64,000 bases of DNA from a virus: positions 35,007 through 99,006 of IMG/VR virus record IMGVR_UViG_3300020061_000001; one strand, 5' to 3'. Under the pieces are notes generated by a model. The model was not told where the DNA came from. It saw only the letters and a program-made list of their open reading frames with translations, and ran no database searches. Position 1 is the stretch's first letter. The number at the start of each line of letters is the position of its first letter. Positions 7,893 through 14,901 of this stretch are shown here, in pieces. A program made the translations under genes and the position numbers.

Positions 7893-8287
7893 TGACAAAA
7901 ACACAAACAGAAAATGTACAGGAACTAGAAAAGATAGTCCGCAAAGTTATTCGTTTAGCGTTTAAAGACAATACCTTAGATTATACGGTTCAAATCAGTT
8001 CGTCTAGCTTAGAACCAAGAAAAGTAAAATACGGGTTTATGATTAATGGACTAAAAAAAGAGATCCAGCCTATTGCTATGTCTTTTTATTCTTTTGAAGA
8101 GTGTAAAGCTGTTCTTGAAGGTCTACTAAAGAATGTTAATCCTGTAGAAACAGAAAAAATGTTTCACCAAGGACGAATCAATGTTTACAAAAATGCGATT
8201 ACAAGTCATGAAGATCGCTTAAAATATATTGAAGAACACCCAGATGAAACAGAAGAAGATGCTGCAATCCCAATGGAAGAAGTGTAA
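7892..8287 (+). CDS. Hypothetical protein (131 aa)
   Basis: Alpha/beta N-terminal half with charged strands (YTVQISSSSLEPRKVKYGFMI) and an acidic C-terminus. Coupled by TAATG on both sides. Function unknown. Confidence 0.65.
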   Translation: MTKTQTENVQELEKIVRKVIRLAFKDNTLDYTVQISSSSLEPRKVKYGFMINGLKKEIQPIAMSFYSFEECKAVLEGLLKNVNPVETEKMFHQGRINVYKNAITSHEDRLKYIEEHPDETEEDAAIPMEEV

Positions 8288-8409
8288 TGAAAAATAACCA
8301 AGATTACCCACTATCTGTTAGGATTGCTGGTGGCATGTTCGTCATCGGGATTGCTGCTATATTCCTATCAATAGTGGTAAAACTTATTAGATGGATTCTT
8401 GGCTTCTAG
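8287..8409 (+). CDS. Small single-pass membrane protein (40 aa)
   Basis: One hydrophobic segment (about residues 11-36, IAGGMFVIGIAAIFLSIVV) behind a short polar N-terminus. TAATG start; its end overlaps the next gene by 19 bases. One of many tiny membrane proteins in the early region. Confidence 0.55.
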   Translation: MKNNQDYPLSVRIAGGMFVIGIAAIFLSIVVKLIRWILGF

Positions 8410-8687
8410 TACTATTAGGAGTTGCTGTTTGGCGATTAACTCGCATGTTGTGGTCTGAACGTGGCCCATTGGACATCTTTGTAAGATTTAGAGCAAAATT
8501 AGCTCAGCGTCAGAAACGTATGGGTGGGCTGTACGATCTTGTTAGTTGCTTTTATTGTCTCTCCATATGGGTTGCTAGTATATTTGCAATTTTTCTCGCT
8601 ACAAGTATCTTGACTTTCCTTATGTATACTCTTATACTTAGTGGTATAGCAGTCCTTATTTACGAGTTGCTCAATAAACAGAAATGA
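8391..8687 (+). CDS. DUF1360-like membrane protein (98 aa)
   Basis: N-terminal hydrophobic helix, RLTR motif, then LVSCFYCLSIWVA, the C-x-x-C-x-x-x-W signature of small DUF1360-type membrane proteins, then a second ~30-residue membrane segment. Function unknown. Confidence 0.6.
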   Translation: MDSWLLVLLGVAVWRLTRMLWSERGPLDIFVRFRAKLAQRQKRMGGLYDLVSCFYCLSIWVASIFAIFLATSILTFLMYTLILSGIAVLIYELLNKQK

Positions 8688-8699
8688 GTTATAATAGTT
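8667..8699 (+). promoter_or_regulatory. Sigma70-like promoter before the DNA-modification cassette
   Basis: TTGCTC at 8667-8672, 17 bp, TATAAT at 8690-8695. The first ATG (8700) comes only 4 nt after the -10 box. It lies inside the end of the previous gene and would drive the ParB-TET-glycosyltransferase operon. Confidence 0.65.
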
Positions 8700-8807
8700 A
8701 TGACATTATCACAGAGATTATCAATAAAAATAAACAATGCTCTTGTCGGAACCAGACATGGTAAACGAATGGGCCTGAAACGGATTGAATCAAATGCAAG
8801 TAAATAA
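8700..8807 (+). CDS. Small basic peptide gene (35 aa)
   Basis: Begins MTLSQRLSIKINNALVGTR and overlaps the ParB-like gene's start by 14 bases. Its translation would carry ribosomes into that gene. Basic and possibly nucleic-acid-binding, or a leader peptide. Confidence 0.45.
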   Translation: MTLSQRLSIKINNALVGTRHGKRMGLKRIESNASK

Positions 8808-9435
8808 CCCAAATAAATTGCCAACAGCGCCTATTACAGAGTTTGAAGCAAGCCAAGGTGAATTAAAATATCTTAGTAAAGATAACTACACAAAGCTAAA
8901 GAAAGCTATTGAAAAGAACGGTTTTGATATCCCTCTTGTAGCTTGGGTAGATGAAACTGGCCAGAAATGGCTCCTTGATGGTCACCAACGCCAACATGTT
9001 CTATTGAGAGAGGGTTGGAATGAACCAGTTCCTTATATGCTTCTTGAAGCGCCTGATATGAATGCAGCTATGGCTCGCCTTCTTCAAATTACAAGCCAGT
9101 ACGGTACGATCACGCAAGAGGGTATTGATAACTTTATTGCTACTTATGAGCTTCCAGAACTAGAAGTTTTTGAACTTACTAACTTTGATGGCATCCGTTT
9201 CTATGAACTTGGTGAAGAAGTACAGAGCGTTCCGGAAGACGGTCGTACTCCAGGTGATGCGCTATCTGACACAGAACTCCGTGATAGCATGAGCGTATCT
9301 CTTACATTTGATAAAGCTTCATTTGTAGAATTTATGACATTTGCAAATTACTTCCGTGAACTTTATGGTGTTGATACCGTTACAGATGCAATCGTGCAAG
9401 CTGTGAGGGAAAAATATGAAGACGCTATACGTTAA
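8794..9435 (+). CDS. ParB-like (ParB/Srx fold) DNA-binding/nuclease protein
   Basis: 213 residues from the ATG at 8794 (a TTG nine bases earlier is less likely). The N-terminal ~95 residues form a ParB-N domain: conserved entry (LKYLSKDNYTKLKKAIEKNGF), and the signature WLLDGHQRQHVLL (cf. GxxR/DGHHR of ParB-like proteins). The rest is helical. Such stand-alone ParB proteins are often linked to phage DNA-modification genes. It overlaps the TET/JBP gene by 20 bases, so it very likely works with it, perhaps in choosing sites. Confidence 0.75.
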   Translation: MQVNNPNKLPTAPITEFEASQGELKYLSKDNYTKLKKAIEKNGFDIPLVAWVDETGQKWLLDGHQRQHVLLREGWNEPVPYMLLEAPDMNAAMARLLQITSQYGTITQEGIDNFIATYELPELEVFELTNFDGIRFYELGEEVQSVPEDGRTPGDALSDTELRDSMSVSLTFDKASFVEFMTFANYFRELYGVDTVTDAIVQAVREKYEDAIR

Positions 9436-10279
9436 TCTATCTGAAACACCTAAGAATACTAAAGAACTTCTAAGCCAAAAAGCCTTCGAGAATGATGACC
9501 CTATCATCTCGGAGGATACTGTTATTATTGATGAGGTGTCTGGCGAAACGCTCCTTATTTACAAAGACACCGAAAAGAGCATTGATACAACAGGTATGAT
9601 TGAGGCTTTGAGCAAGGTCAAGTTCTCAGTCAATCGTCGCACGAACGGACTTGTTACTCAATCTGAAATTATTGGCTATCGTCCCCGTATGGTTGGTCTT
9701 GCAGGTAAGAAGACCTGCTCTAAGACTGCTTTTGGGAATAAATACAAGAGTATTGAAGATGAACTATTTGGAGTCGCCCATCTCGCCGAGGGGCTGTACT
9801 CCGAGTTTGCGCCATCTCGTTACCAGAACCACTCTGAACTTGCCACTAATGTTCGTGGTGAATATCTCATGCCAGAGACTCATTTTACCAGTGGAATTAT
9901 TAACAAGAACAATCCACTCAAATATCATATGGACACAGGTAACTTTAAAGATGTGTTCTCTATCATGCTTGGGTTGAAGAAAGATATCAAAGGTGGTTAT
10001 CTCCATATCCCAGAGCTGAAAGTTAATCTAAAGATTAGTAATGGTTCACTTTCTATGTTCGATGGGCAGCGTTTCGTCCACGGCGTGACCCCTATGAAGG
10101 GTACAACTGATAAATCTTATCGCTTCACAATCGTGTTCTACTCGCTTGTTCAAATGTGGAACTGTCTTGAAACTTCGCTCGAAGTAGCTAACGCTAAAAA
10201 GGCGGAAGACCGCAAACTTGAAAAGTTGCTTAGAATGATCGACGAGGAAAGGCAGAAAAATGCAGATAGCAATTCCTAG
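9416..10279 (+). CDS. TET/JBP-family Fe(II)/2-oxoglutarate dioxygenase
   Basis: 287 residues. Complete dioxygenase metal site: H171-M-D173 (LKYHMDTGNF) and H222 (FVHGVTP), with R236 (YRFTIVFYS) in the 2-oxoglutarate-binding position. GGYLHIPEL and LSMFDGQRFVHGV match the spacing of the double-stranded beta helix of TET/JBP enzymes, which hydroxylate 5-methylcytosine or thymine in DNA. The C-terminal ~45 residues are a charged helix. Flanked by ParB-like and glycosyltransferase genes with 20-base overlaps on both sides, the arrangement expected for phage base hypermodification. Whether the substrate is 5mC or T cannot be told from sequence alone. Confidence 0.8.
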   Translation: MKTLYVNLSETPKNTKELLSQKAFENDDPIISEDTVIIDEVSGETLLIYKDTEKSIDTTGMIEALSKVKFSVNRRTNGLVTQSEIIGYRPRMVGLAGKKTCSKTAFGNKYKSIEDELFGVAHLAEGLYSEFAPSRYQNHSELATNVRGEYLMPETHFTSGIINKNNPLKYHMDTGNFKDVFSIMLGLKKDIKGGYLHIPELKVNLKISNGSLSMFDGQRFVHGVTPMKGTTDKSYRFTIVFYSLVQMWNCLETSLEVANAKKAEDRKLEKLLRMIDEERQKNADSNS

Positions 10280-11021
10280 TTATCGTCGCGCAGATAAAAT
10301 ATTCGAACTAACCATAGCCTCACTTATTCGTAGTGGGGCTAATCTTGCTGATGTGACAGTCTTCATTAGTGACCCAAGCGAACACCAAGCCTATGTTGAC
10401 GGTGTAGGTAACATGGTGAAGATCGTTGATTCTGTTCCTACTAAAAGCAAGAATTTAAGCTTTATAATGAACTATTATCCAAAGGGAACACACATTCTAT
10501 TTGTTGATGATGATATTAAGTCCTTTGAGAAGCTATCTAAGGACGGCAAGAAGCTTGTAGAGACAAACCTAGACTTTGCCCGAAAAGGCTTTGAATTATG
10601 CGAGAGAGAAGGCCTGACAACCTGGGGAATTTATGCAGCTCGCAATGCTTTCTTTATGAAGCCGAGAATTACTAAGGGTTTATTCTTACAGGTTGGTAGC
10701 TGTTACGGTTTAATTAACACTGGCGCAGATTATCACCATGTCACCACAGATGAGAAGGAAGACTATCGCCGAGGGTTCCAAGTATTCGCCGAAGAGGGTG
10801 GAATGATTCGAATGGATTATATTACTGTGAACACTGCTTATTACAAAGAATCAGGTGGGATGCAGGAGCGTCGCACGGCCTTAATAATTGAAAGAGCTGC
10901 TAAACTTCTAGCCTTTAACTACCCACAATATTGCAAAGTTTACCAGAGCAAGGGCAAAGGTACATGGGAACTACGGTTAAATAATCATGTCTTTAAAACC
11001 GAGATTCTAGAGACTCTGTGA
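10260..11021 (+). CDS. TET-associated glycosyltransferase (GT-A-like)
   Basis: 253 residues beginning MQIAIPSYRRADKI, the GT-A opening strand, with the nucleotide-sugar/metal motif F81-V-D83-D-D85. The GSCYGLINTGADYH and EDYRRGFQVF segments fit the TAGT (TET/JBP-associated glycosyltransferase) group, which adds sugars to hydroxylated bases made by the dioxygenase. Its start overlaps the TET gene by 20 bases. The last 37 bases overlap, tail to tail, with the minus-strand HNH gene. Confidence 0.75.
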   Translation: MQIAIPSYRRADKIFELTIASLIRSGANLADVTVFISDPSEHQAYVDGVGNMVKIVDSVPTKSKNLSFIMNYYPKGTHILFVDDDIKSFEKLSKDGKKLVETNLDFARKGFELCEREGLTTWGIYAARNAFFMKPRITKGLFLQVGSCYGLINTGADYHHVTTDEKEDYRRGFQVFAEEGGMIRMDYITVNTAYYKESGGMQERRTALIIERAAKLLAFNYPQYCKVYQSKGKGTWELRLNNHVFKTEILETL

Positions 11022-11383
11022 TATTGCCTACAAGCTATGCCAGAGCGAAGTTCCAAGAGTATCCTCGCTGTTGGATATTGGACAGACTTATAATAGTTAC
11101 AATGGCTACAGCAGACTCGGAGATTTTTATAAGCGGAAGTGCCGTAAAATCTCCCAAGTGGGATGAAATGATCGGTATGCCAAGCACCGTCAATTGGGTG
11201 GAGACAGTAGAAGCATTTACCTCCTTGCTTACGATACTGATAGCTTCGCCATCTTTTAAATCCAGGAGTTAGTTTTTTGCGCTCGAACGCATCGCGTTTA
11301 CGTTTAAGAGTAGACGGAGATACAATCTGCATTTCCTTCTTAGTTGTCTTGACCCATGCGCCACCACTCTTGTATATAAACAT
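10985..11383 (-). CDS. HNH endonuclease (minus strand)
   Basis: 132 residues: basic N-terminus, then C-F-Y-C (GGKCFYCLHPIDG), catalytic HTDHFIPL, N-L-R-V-C-C-S-H-C-N, i.e. a zinc-bound HNH core with two CxxC pairs. Free-standing HNH genes in phages are commonly homing nucleases. It lies on the opposite strand at the end of the modification operon, consistent with a late arrival. A TACAAT lies 8 nt before its ATG. Confidence 0.8.
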   Translation of the reverse strand: MFIYKSGGAWVKTTKKEMQIVSPSTLKRKRDAFERKKLTPGFKRWRSYQYRKQGGKCFYCLHPIDGAWHTDHFIPLGRFYGTSAYKNLRVCCSHCNYYKSVQYPTARILLELRSGIACRQYHRVSRISVLKT

Positions 11384-11408
11384 ATATTACTATTGTACAT
11401 AAAAGGGC

Positions 11409-11437
11409 TTGTGTTTTCCTGTAAAAAAGAGCATAAT
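11409..11437 (+). promoter_or_regulatory. Class 1 repeat promoter, copy 1
   Basis: TTGTGT at 11409-11414, exactly 17 bp, CATAAT at 11432-11437, inside the repeated core CTTGTGTTTT...AGAGCATAATTA. The leader carries the shared TAAGAAAGGCTT ribosome-binding block before the ATG at 11470. Confidence 0.75.
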
Positions 11438-11469
11438 TATGTTTAGTAAATCAATAAGAAAGGCTTACT

Positions 11470-11658
11470 ATGAAAATTTCAATTTGCGACATCCACAAAC
11501 TTAAAGAAAATAAGATAGTTGAATCAGTTTATCGCCGTGGTTATACTGGACATACAAAGATAGATGTTTGTGAAGAACATAAAGAATATCCTATGGGCAA
11601 TACACCGGAAGAGTTCATTGAAATTTATCTCAAATTGTCACAGAAGGTAACAGTCTAA
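11470..11658 (+). CDS. Small zinc-knuckle-like protein (62 aa)
   Basis: First gene after a class 1 promoter. Two CxxH pairs (ICDIHK and VCEEHKEY, 27 residues apart) could bind one zinc. Function unknown. TAATG coupling to the next gene. Confidence 0.65.
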   Translation: MKISICDIHKLKENKIVESVYRRGYTGHTKIDVCEEHKEYPMGNTPEEFIEIYLKLSQKVTV

Positions 11659-11966
11659 TGAAGTTTGAAATTGTTAGCAAATGGAATGATATGGATTTTG
11701 GTGGTAGCGCATTATGTGGTTCTGTTATCATCTCTCGAGAAGAATTAGTCAAGCGATTTGGTGAGCCTATCAACCTTGAAGGCGAACGTATTACTGAGCG
11801 TTGGCTTTTTAAGTTCGAAGATGGCACTGTTGCCACTATCTTCAATGACAAAAAGATTCGTCGCCAGAAAGAGAATGAATGGTTTATCGGAGGCTTCGGC
11901 CATTATGATAAGAAAACCAAAGAGAATATCTCGTTTCGTAGTATGAAAGAGCTCTTAGGGGTCTAA
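11658..11966 (+). CDS. Hypothetical beta-rich protein (102 aa)
   Basis: Alternating strands (RWLFKFEDGTVATIF) and a basic C-terminal half. Not recognised. Overlaps the preceding stop by one base. Confidence 0.65.
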   Translation: MKFEIVSKWNDMDFGGSALCGSVIISREELVKRFGEPINLEGERITERWLFKFEDGTVATIFNDKKIRRQKENEWFIGGFGHYDKKTKENISFRSMKELLGV

Positions 11967-11970
11967 GCTT

Positions 11971-12174
11971 ATGGCTAAGAAAGTTTTGGTGGGGCAGTTA
12001 GTAGATTACTACTGGGACTTGAATGATACGATTGAAACAATCGAGATGATGGGTAATATTAGTTCGGAGGAAATAACTGAATTAAGAAATTTGCAAATAT
12101 CTTTAGACACAATATTAACTAACGTAAGCAAGCGGTGGGCTAAAGGGAAGAAAGACGATGTTAGGAATACTTAA
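11971..12174 (+). CDS. Hypothetical helical protein (67 aa)
   Basis: Helical, with a basic end (RWAKGKKDD). Overlaps the next gene by 17 bases. Not recognised. Confidence 0.6.
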   Translation: MAKKVLVGQLVDYYWDLNDTIETIEMMGNISSEEITELRNLQISLDTILTNVSKRWAKGKKDDVRNT

Positions 12175-12349
12175 ACGATTTTGGGAACAACTTACCTGTG
12201 CTCACTTTTGGAAATATGACGGCACTAAAGATGATAGCGAATCTCATTGGCATTGGCACAAAGAAAAATGTGATAATTGTGGTAAAAAACGTGAAGTAAT
12301 GAATGATTATAATCGGGATGCTTGCGGACACTGTTCAGGTGATAATTAA
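12158..12349 (+). CDS. Small zinc-ribbon protein (63 aa)
   Basis: C-D-N-C-G at residues 38-42 and C-G-H-C near the end make a four-cysteine zinc ribbon, preceded by an amphipathic N-terminus and a run of histidines (SHWHWHKEKC). Probably structural or nucleic-acid-binding. Confidence 0.65.
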   Translation: MLGILKRFWEQLTCAHFWKYDGTKDDSESHWHWHKEKCDNCGKKREVMNDYNRDACGHCSGDN

Positions 12350-12354
12350 TCCTA

Positions 12355-12366
12355 TATAATAGGACT
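12355..12366 (+). promoter_or_regulatory. -10 box placed for a leaderless transcript
   Basis: TATAAT at 12355-12360 with the ATG 6 nt later. No good -35 box is seen, so strength is uncertain, but the spacing equals that at 402, 7581 and 55330. Confidence 0.4.
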
Positions 12367-12504
12367 ATGGCAAATCACAAACGTAAAGCAAATTATAAAG
12401 CAAGTCGTTCTTGCGGACTATGTAAACCTCATAAACGAGTTGGCAACGGTAAAGAGCGCACAAAACTAAAATATAAGCTTATCCATGAGATTATGCATAG
12501 ATGA
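12367..12504 (+). CDS. Small basic CxxC protein (45 aa)
   Basis: MANHKRKANYKASRSCGLC opens a very basic protein with one CxxC and CKPHK. No Shine-Dalgarno. Its stop overlaps the NinG ATG (ATGA), indicating coupling to it. Likely nucleic-acid-binding; family not named. Confidence 0.6.
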   Translation: MANHKRKANYKASRSCGLCKPHKRVGNGKERTKLKYKLIHEIMHR

Positions 12505-13040
12505 GCCCAAAGCCATGTAAATGGTGTAGCTCAATTTGGCACAGCAAGAACAAATGTCCAAAACGCGAAAAACAGGCTCTCCCTGACGGTTTTATACAGA
12601 AACGTACAAATGTGCCACTTTTGCGTCAGAAGCCCTCAGACGAGCTTAGATTAGCTTACAAGGGCAGTTCTGAACGTAGCCAGCTAATAGGCTGGGCAGA
12701 TAAATACTTCTCGCTATATATTAGGCAAAGAGATAGTGATGGTTCCGATAATCATTGTTATACTTGTGGCAGAAAATTCCCAATAGATGAACTCCAATGT
12801 GGACATTTTATGTCTCGTCGATTCTTAAAGACCAGATGGGATGAAATAAATTGTCATCCGCAGTGTAATGAATGCAATGTAGACAAGCATGGTAACTTAA
12901 TAGTATACGAAGTATTATTAAGAAGAGATTATGGAGACTTAGAAATAGATAAGCTTAAACAATTCGCTCGATCTGGCAAGAAGGTCAGTCAAGCAGATAT
13001 ACGGGAGGTTATAGATTTATATAAAGGGGTTGTGTTTTAA
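12501..13040 (+). CDS. ninG: NinG (Rap)-like recombination protein
   Basis: 179 residues. An N-terminal CKWCSSIWHSKNKC zinc knuckle precedes the NinG core: YIRQRDSDG, C-Y-T-C-G, QCGHFMSRRFLKTRWDE, C-H-P-Q-C-N-E-C-N, and GNLIVYEVLLRRDYG. NinG/Rap of lambdoid phages acts on branched DNA in recombination. Its presence fits a phage doing its own recombination-dependent replication or repair. Confidence 0.8.
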   Translation: MSPKPCKWCSSIWHSKNKCPKREKQALPDGFIQKRTNVPLLRQKPSDELRLAYKGSSERSQLIGWADKYFSLYIRQRDSDGSDNHCYTCGRKFPIDELQCGHFMSRRFLKTRWDEINCHPQCNECNVDKHGNLIVYEVLLRRDYGDLEIDKLKQFARSGKKVSQADIREVIDLYKGVVF

Positions 13041-13058
13041 CAATAAAAAGAGCATAAT
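13030..13058 (+). promoter_or_regulatory. Class 1 repeat promoter, copy 2
   Basis: TTGTGT at 13030-13035, 17 bp, CATAAT at 13053-13058, overlapping the end of ninG. Transcription would start near 13065 into a stretch without a long gene. Confidence 0.7.
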
Positions 13059-13076
13059 TAAAAGCGTAGTGGTAGA

Positions 13077-13208
13077 ATGCGTCGCAAATACGCAGGAGAA
13101 TCACTAGACGAGCCTTTCTTAGGAGACACCTTAATTGGTGTCTCTTTCCTTGTAGATTATTCTACATCATTAAATCATAGACAGGTTGAACAGGGTGTGA
13201 TATCATAA
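13077..13208 (+). CDS. Possible 43-aa protein (MRRKYAGES...)
   Basis: Open frame downstream of class 1 promoter copy 2, reading MRRKYAGESLDEPFLGDTLI at its start. There is no clear Shine-Dalgarno, and a perfect hairpin lies inside it. It may be a real small gene or chance; the same transcript could instead be a short untranslated RNA. Confidence 0.3.
   Translation: MRRKYAGESLDEPFLGDTLIGVSFLVDYSTSLNHRQVEQGVIS
13121..13150 (+). terminator. Hairpin, possible terminator
   Basis: GAGACACC / GGTGTCTC pair perfectly around a TTAATT loop and are followed by TTTCCTT. The T tract is weak. If it acts, the promoter at 13030 makes a ~85-nt RNA. Confidence 0.45.
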
Positions 13209-13212
13209 ATAT
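13178..13212 (+). promoter_or_regulatory. Sigma70-like promoter of the 13.2-kb structured RNA
   Basis: TAGACA at 13178-13183, 17 bp, TATCAT at 13201-13206. Start predicted at about 13213. Confidence 0.5.
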
Positions 13213-13527
13213 ATGAGCGTTTGTGGTAGCTTAATAAGCATCCTGACGGCTAAAGCACCTAATAGGCTAGAAATAGTAGCGCACATCGGGAAGTAACCAA
13301 GAGCCCGTTGGCAATGAACTGAAAACCTCTGGGTTACACCAGCAGGGCAAGGTTCCTATGGAGTTAAACGGACGCATTACCAAAACCTAGCAAAGATTTA
13401 CTTCGAAACTAGTCAGGGCGTCCGCATGTTGGTAAAGTTCTGGAAACAGAATCCCAACCCACAACCGCGTTCAAGAGGGATGACCATCCTTCGAAAAGTA
13501 GAAGACACCTTTAGCGGGGTGTTTTTT
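13213..13527 (+). ncRNA. Structured non-coding RNA of unknown class (~310 nt)
   Basis: A stretch without long ORFs, bounded by its own promoter and a terminator hairpin. Perfect or near-perfect stems: 13293-13303 with 13327-13337 (10 of 11), CGGACGC 13369-13375 with GCGTCCG 13418-13424, GTTGG 13428-13432 with CCAAC 13454-13458 enclosing GTTCTG/CAGAAT capped by a GAAA tetraloop (13437-13452). I could not match it to tmRNA, RNase P RNA or group I introns. A 27-codon leaderless ORF also starts at 13213, but most of the transcript is not coding. Confidence 0.6.
13505..13527 (+). terminator. Intrinsic terminator of the structured RNA
   Basis: ACACC / GGTGT stem with an 8-nt loop, followed directly by TTTTTT. 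Confidence 0.6.
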
Positions 13528-13588
13528 ATTTACCCTTGCTAAACTCTTAGAAATAGCTTATACTTATAACATATTGAAGGAACTAAAA

Positions 13589-13792
13589 ATGCAGTTAACT
13601 AAGACAGAAAAAAATGAATTATTAGAAATGTTAAAGATGGTTGATGTTAAAAAGCTCGACATTGATGTACAAGATGAGAGTAAAGTCAAATGGTTCAGGT
13701 TTGGTTCTTATAATGGAATGCAAATTGCTAGTGAAATTATTAAGTCTATAAAGGAAAAACCAGATGAAACGACTAAAAGAAATACTCAGTGA
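13589..13792 (+). CDS. Hypothetical protein (67 aa)
   Basis: ATG at 13589 chosen over the TTG at 13574 because AAGGAA sits at the right distance. Helical, lysine/glutamate-rich. Overlaps the next gene by 29 bases. Unknown. Confidence 0.6.
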   Translation: MQLTKTEKNELLEMLKMVDVKKLDIDVQDESKVKWFRFGSYNGMQIASEIIKSIKEKPDETTKRNTQ

Positions 13793-13889
13793 CCGTGAAC
13801 TACAAGTCAGTCTTTTTCTTGTCATCTTCTGGTTAATTGCAATTATATTATTTATTTATATAGCTTTGCACATGCCTGATAACGCATAG
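13764..13889 (+). CDS. Small membrane protein (41 aa)
   Basis: Basic N-terminus (MKRLKEILSDRE) then one hydrophobic helix (VSLFLVIFWLIAIILFIYI). Preceded by GGAAAAACCAG. Unknown function. Confidence 0.5.
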   Translation: MKRLKEILSDRELQVSLFLVIFWLIAIILFIYIALHMPDNA

Positions 13890-13892
13890 CCC

Positions 13893-13928
13893 TTGTGTTT
13901 TTCCTGAGAAAAGAGCATAATAAGTCTT
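13893..13928 (+). promoter_or_regulatory. Class 1 repeat promoter, copy 3 (leaderless)
   Basis: TTGTGT 13893-13898, 17 bp, CATAAT 13916-13921. The ATG at 13929 is 7 nt on, so this copy combines the class 1 core with a leaderless start. Confidence 0.7.
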
Positions 13929-14099
13929 ATGAAAACTCAAGAAGCATATAATCAGTATCTTTTGTACGCTCAGGCACAACATGAATATTATGAAACACTT
14001 ACTTGGGTGTTATTTACAATCTTTATAATTGCCCCTCTTTGTGTGGCTTTAATTTACACCGCTGTAGCAATTTATCTTAATAGAAGGGGCAGACTTTAA
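13929..14099 (+). CDS. Small membrane protein (56 aa)
   Basis: Polar, glutamine/tyrosine-rich N-terminus, then one membrane helix of about 25 residues (VLFTIFIIAPLCVALIYTA) and a basic end RRGRL. Has its own promoter and no leader. Confidence 0.6.
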   Translation: MKTQEAYNQYLLYAQAQHEYYETLTWVLFTIFIIAPLCVALIYTAVAIYLNRRGRL

Positions 14100-14114
14100 A
14101 GTTCAACAAAACGC

Positions 14115-14143
14115 TTGTGTTTTGCGACGATTGAGAGCATAAT
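14115..14143 (+). promoter_or_regulatory. Class 1 repeat promoter, copy 4
   Basis: TTGTGT 14115-14120, 17 bp, CATAAT 14138-14143; the leader again has TAAGAAAGGCTT before the ATG at 14180. Confidence 0.75.
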
Positions 14144-14179
14144 TCATAGTATAAGTGAAATAAGAAAGGCTTATACAAA

Positions 14180-14458
14180 ATGAAAACTCAAATAACAGTA
14201 GAATATCCAACAATAGAAAATGTAGTTATAAAAACCCTAGCAGAAGCTAAGGCTATGGGCTACAAAAGCGCAATCGTTCGCCACGAACCAGTTAATCGCC
14301 CGTATAAAATTCAAGTTAAGCAGGTTAAACGACTTGTTAAAGAAGAGTTTATGGACGATAAAGAATGGGAAAACGAATTAGAAGGTATGGCCAAAGCCCA
14401 AACTGGCATGAGCCGTACTGCTCATCAATCTCGTCTCAAGAAAAGTTGGAATGAGTAA
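14180..14458 (+). CDS. Hypothetical basic protein (92 aa)
   Basis: First gene of a class 1 transcript. N-terminal alpha/beta, then basic helices. TAATG coupling to the next gene. Not recognised. Confidence 0.65.
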   Translation: MKTQITVEYPTIENVVIKTLAEAKAMGYKSAIVRHEPVNRPYKIQVKQVKRLVKEEFMDDKEWENELEGMAKAQTGMSRTAHQSRLKKSWNE

Positions 14459-14901
14459 TGTGTAGCAGTACTCTTCTAACCGTTGCAGAAATGACAGAAC
14501 ATGAACTGATCACTCTACGCAATCGTTTATACGGACAGATTCGAAAGAATGATAGTCCTCGTTTAGATTTGCAATTACACGCAGTTCAAGGAGAACTTAA
14601 AGATCGTGGTTTTATCACTAAGAATAAAGCTCTTCACACGGGAATAGAAATTACTCGTGGTAAAGCTACTATGGTCTTTGATGTAATGGACTCTAGTGTT
14701 CATGTTGAGGGGGCAGCTGTCACATCGGCCCGTAAACATGTTCAAGATATGTTAAAAGAAGGTACTAGAATCCCTGGGGGATGGAACCTGCAAGATAAAG
14801 GAACTGTTGGTCATCATTCTCACGATTATGAGATTAAGCACATGGCCATGAATAAACGTGAAATACAAAATGTAATGTTAAGATTAACGAGAGTGAAATA
14901 A
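14458..14901 (+). CDS. Hypothetical protein (147 aa)
   Basis: N-terminal helix (EMTEHELITLRNRLYGQIRK) and a C-terminal part rich in histidines (GHHSHDYEIKHMAM). Coupled on both sides by TAATG. Unknown. Confidence 0.65.
   Translation: MCSSTLLTVAEMTEHELITLRNRLYGQIRKNDSPRLDLQLHAVQGELKDRGFITKNKALHTGIEITRGKATMVFDVMDSSVHVEGAAVTSARKHVQDMLKEGTRIPGGWNLQDKGTVGHHSHDYEIKHMAMNKREIQNVMLRLTRVK

Noticed and set aside
11018-11272. Plus-strand ORF of 84 aa opposite the HNH gene
   Set aside because: Lies almost fully antisense to a clear HNH domain and has no recognisable features or ribosome site.
13062-13120. tRNA-like sequence (GTAGTGGTAGAATGCGT...ACGCAGG)
   Set aside because: It has a D-arm-like GTGGTAGAA and a 5-bp stem with a 7-nt loop, but no U33, no T-arm and no matching acceptor stem.
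13213-13527. RNase P RNA or group I intron
   Set aside because: ACAGAATCCCAAC looks a little like the conserved 3' part of RNase P RNA, but the matching 5' GAGGAAAGUC part is missing. Group I P/Q/R/S elements were not seen.
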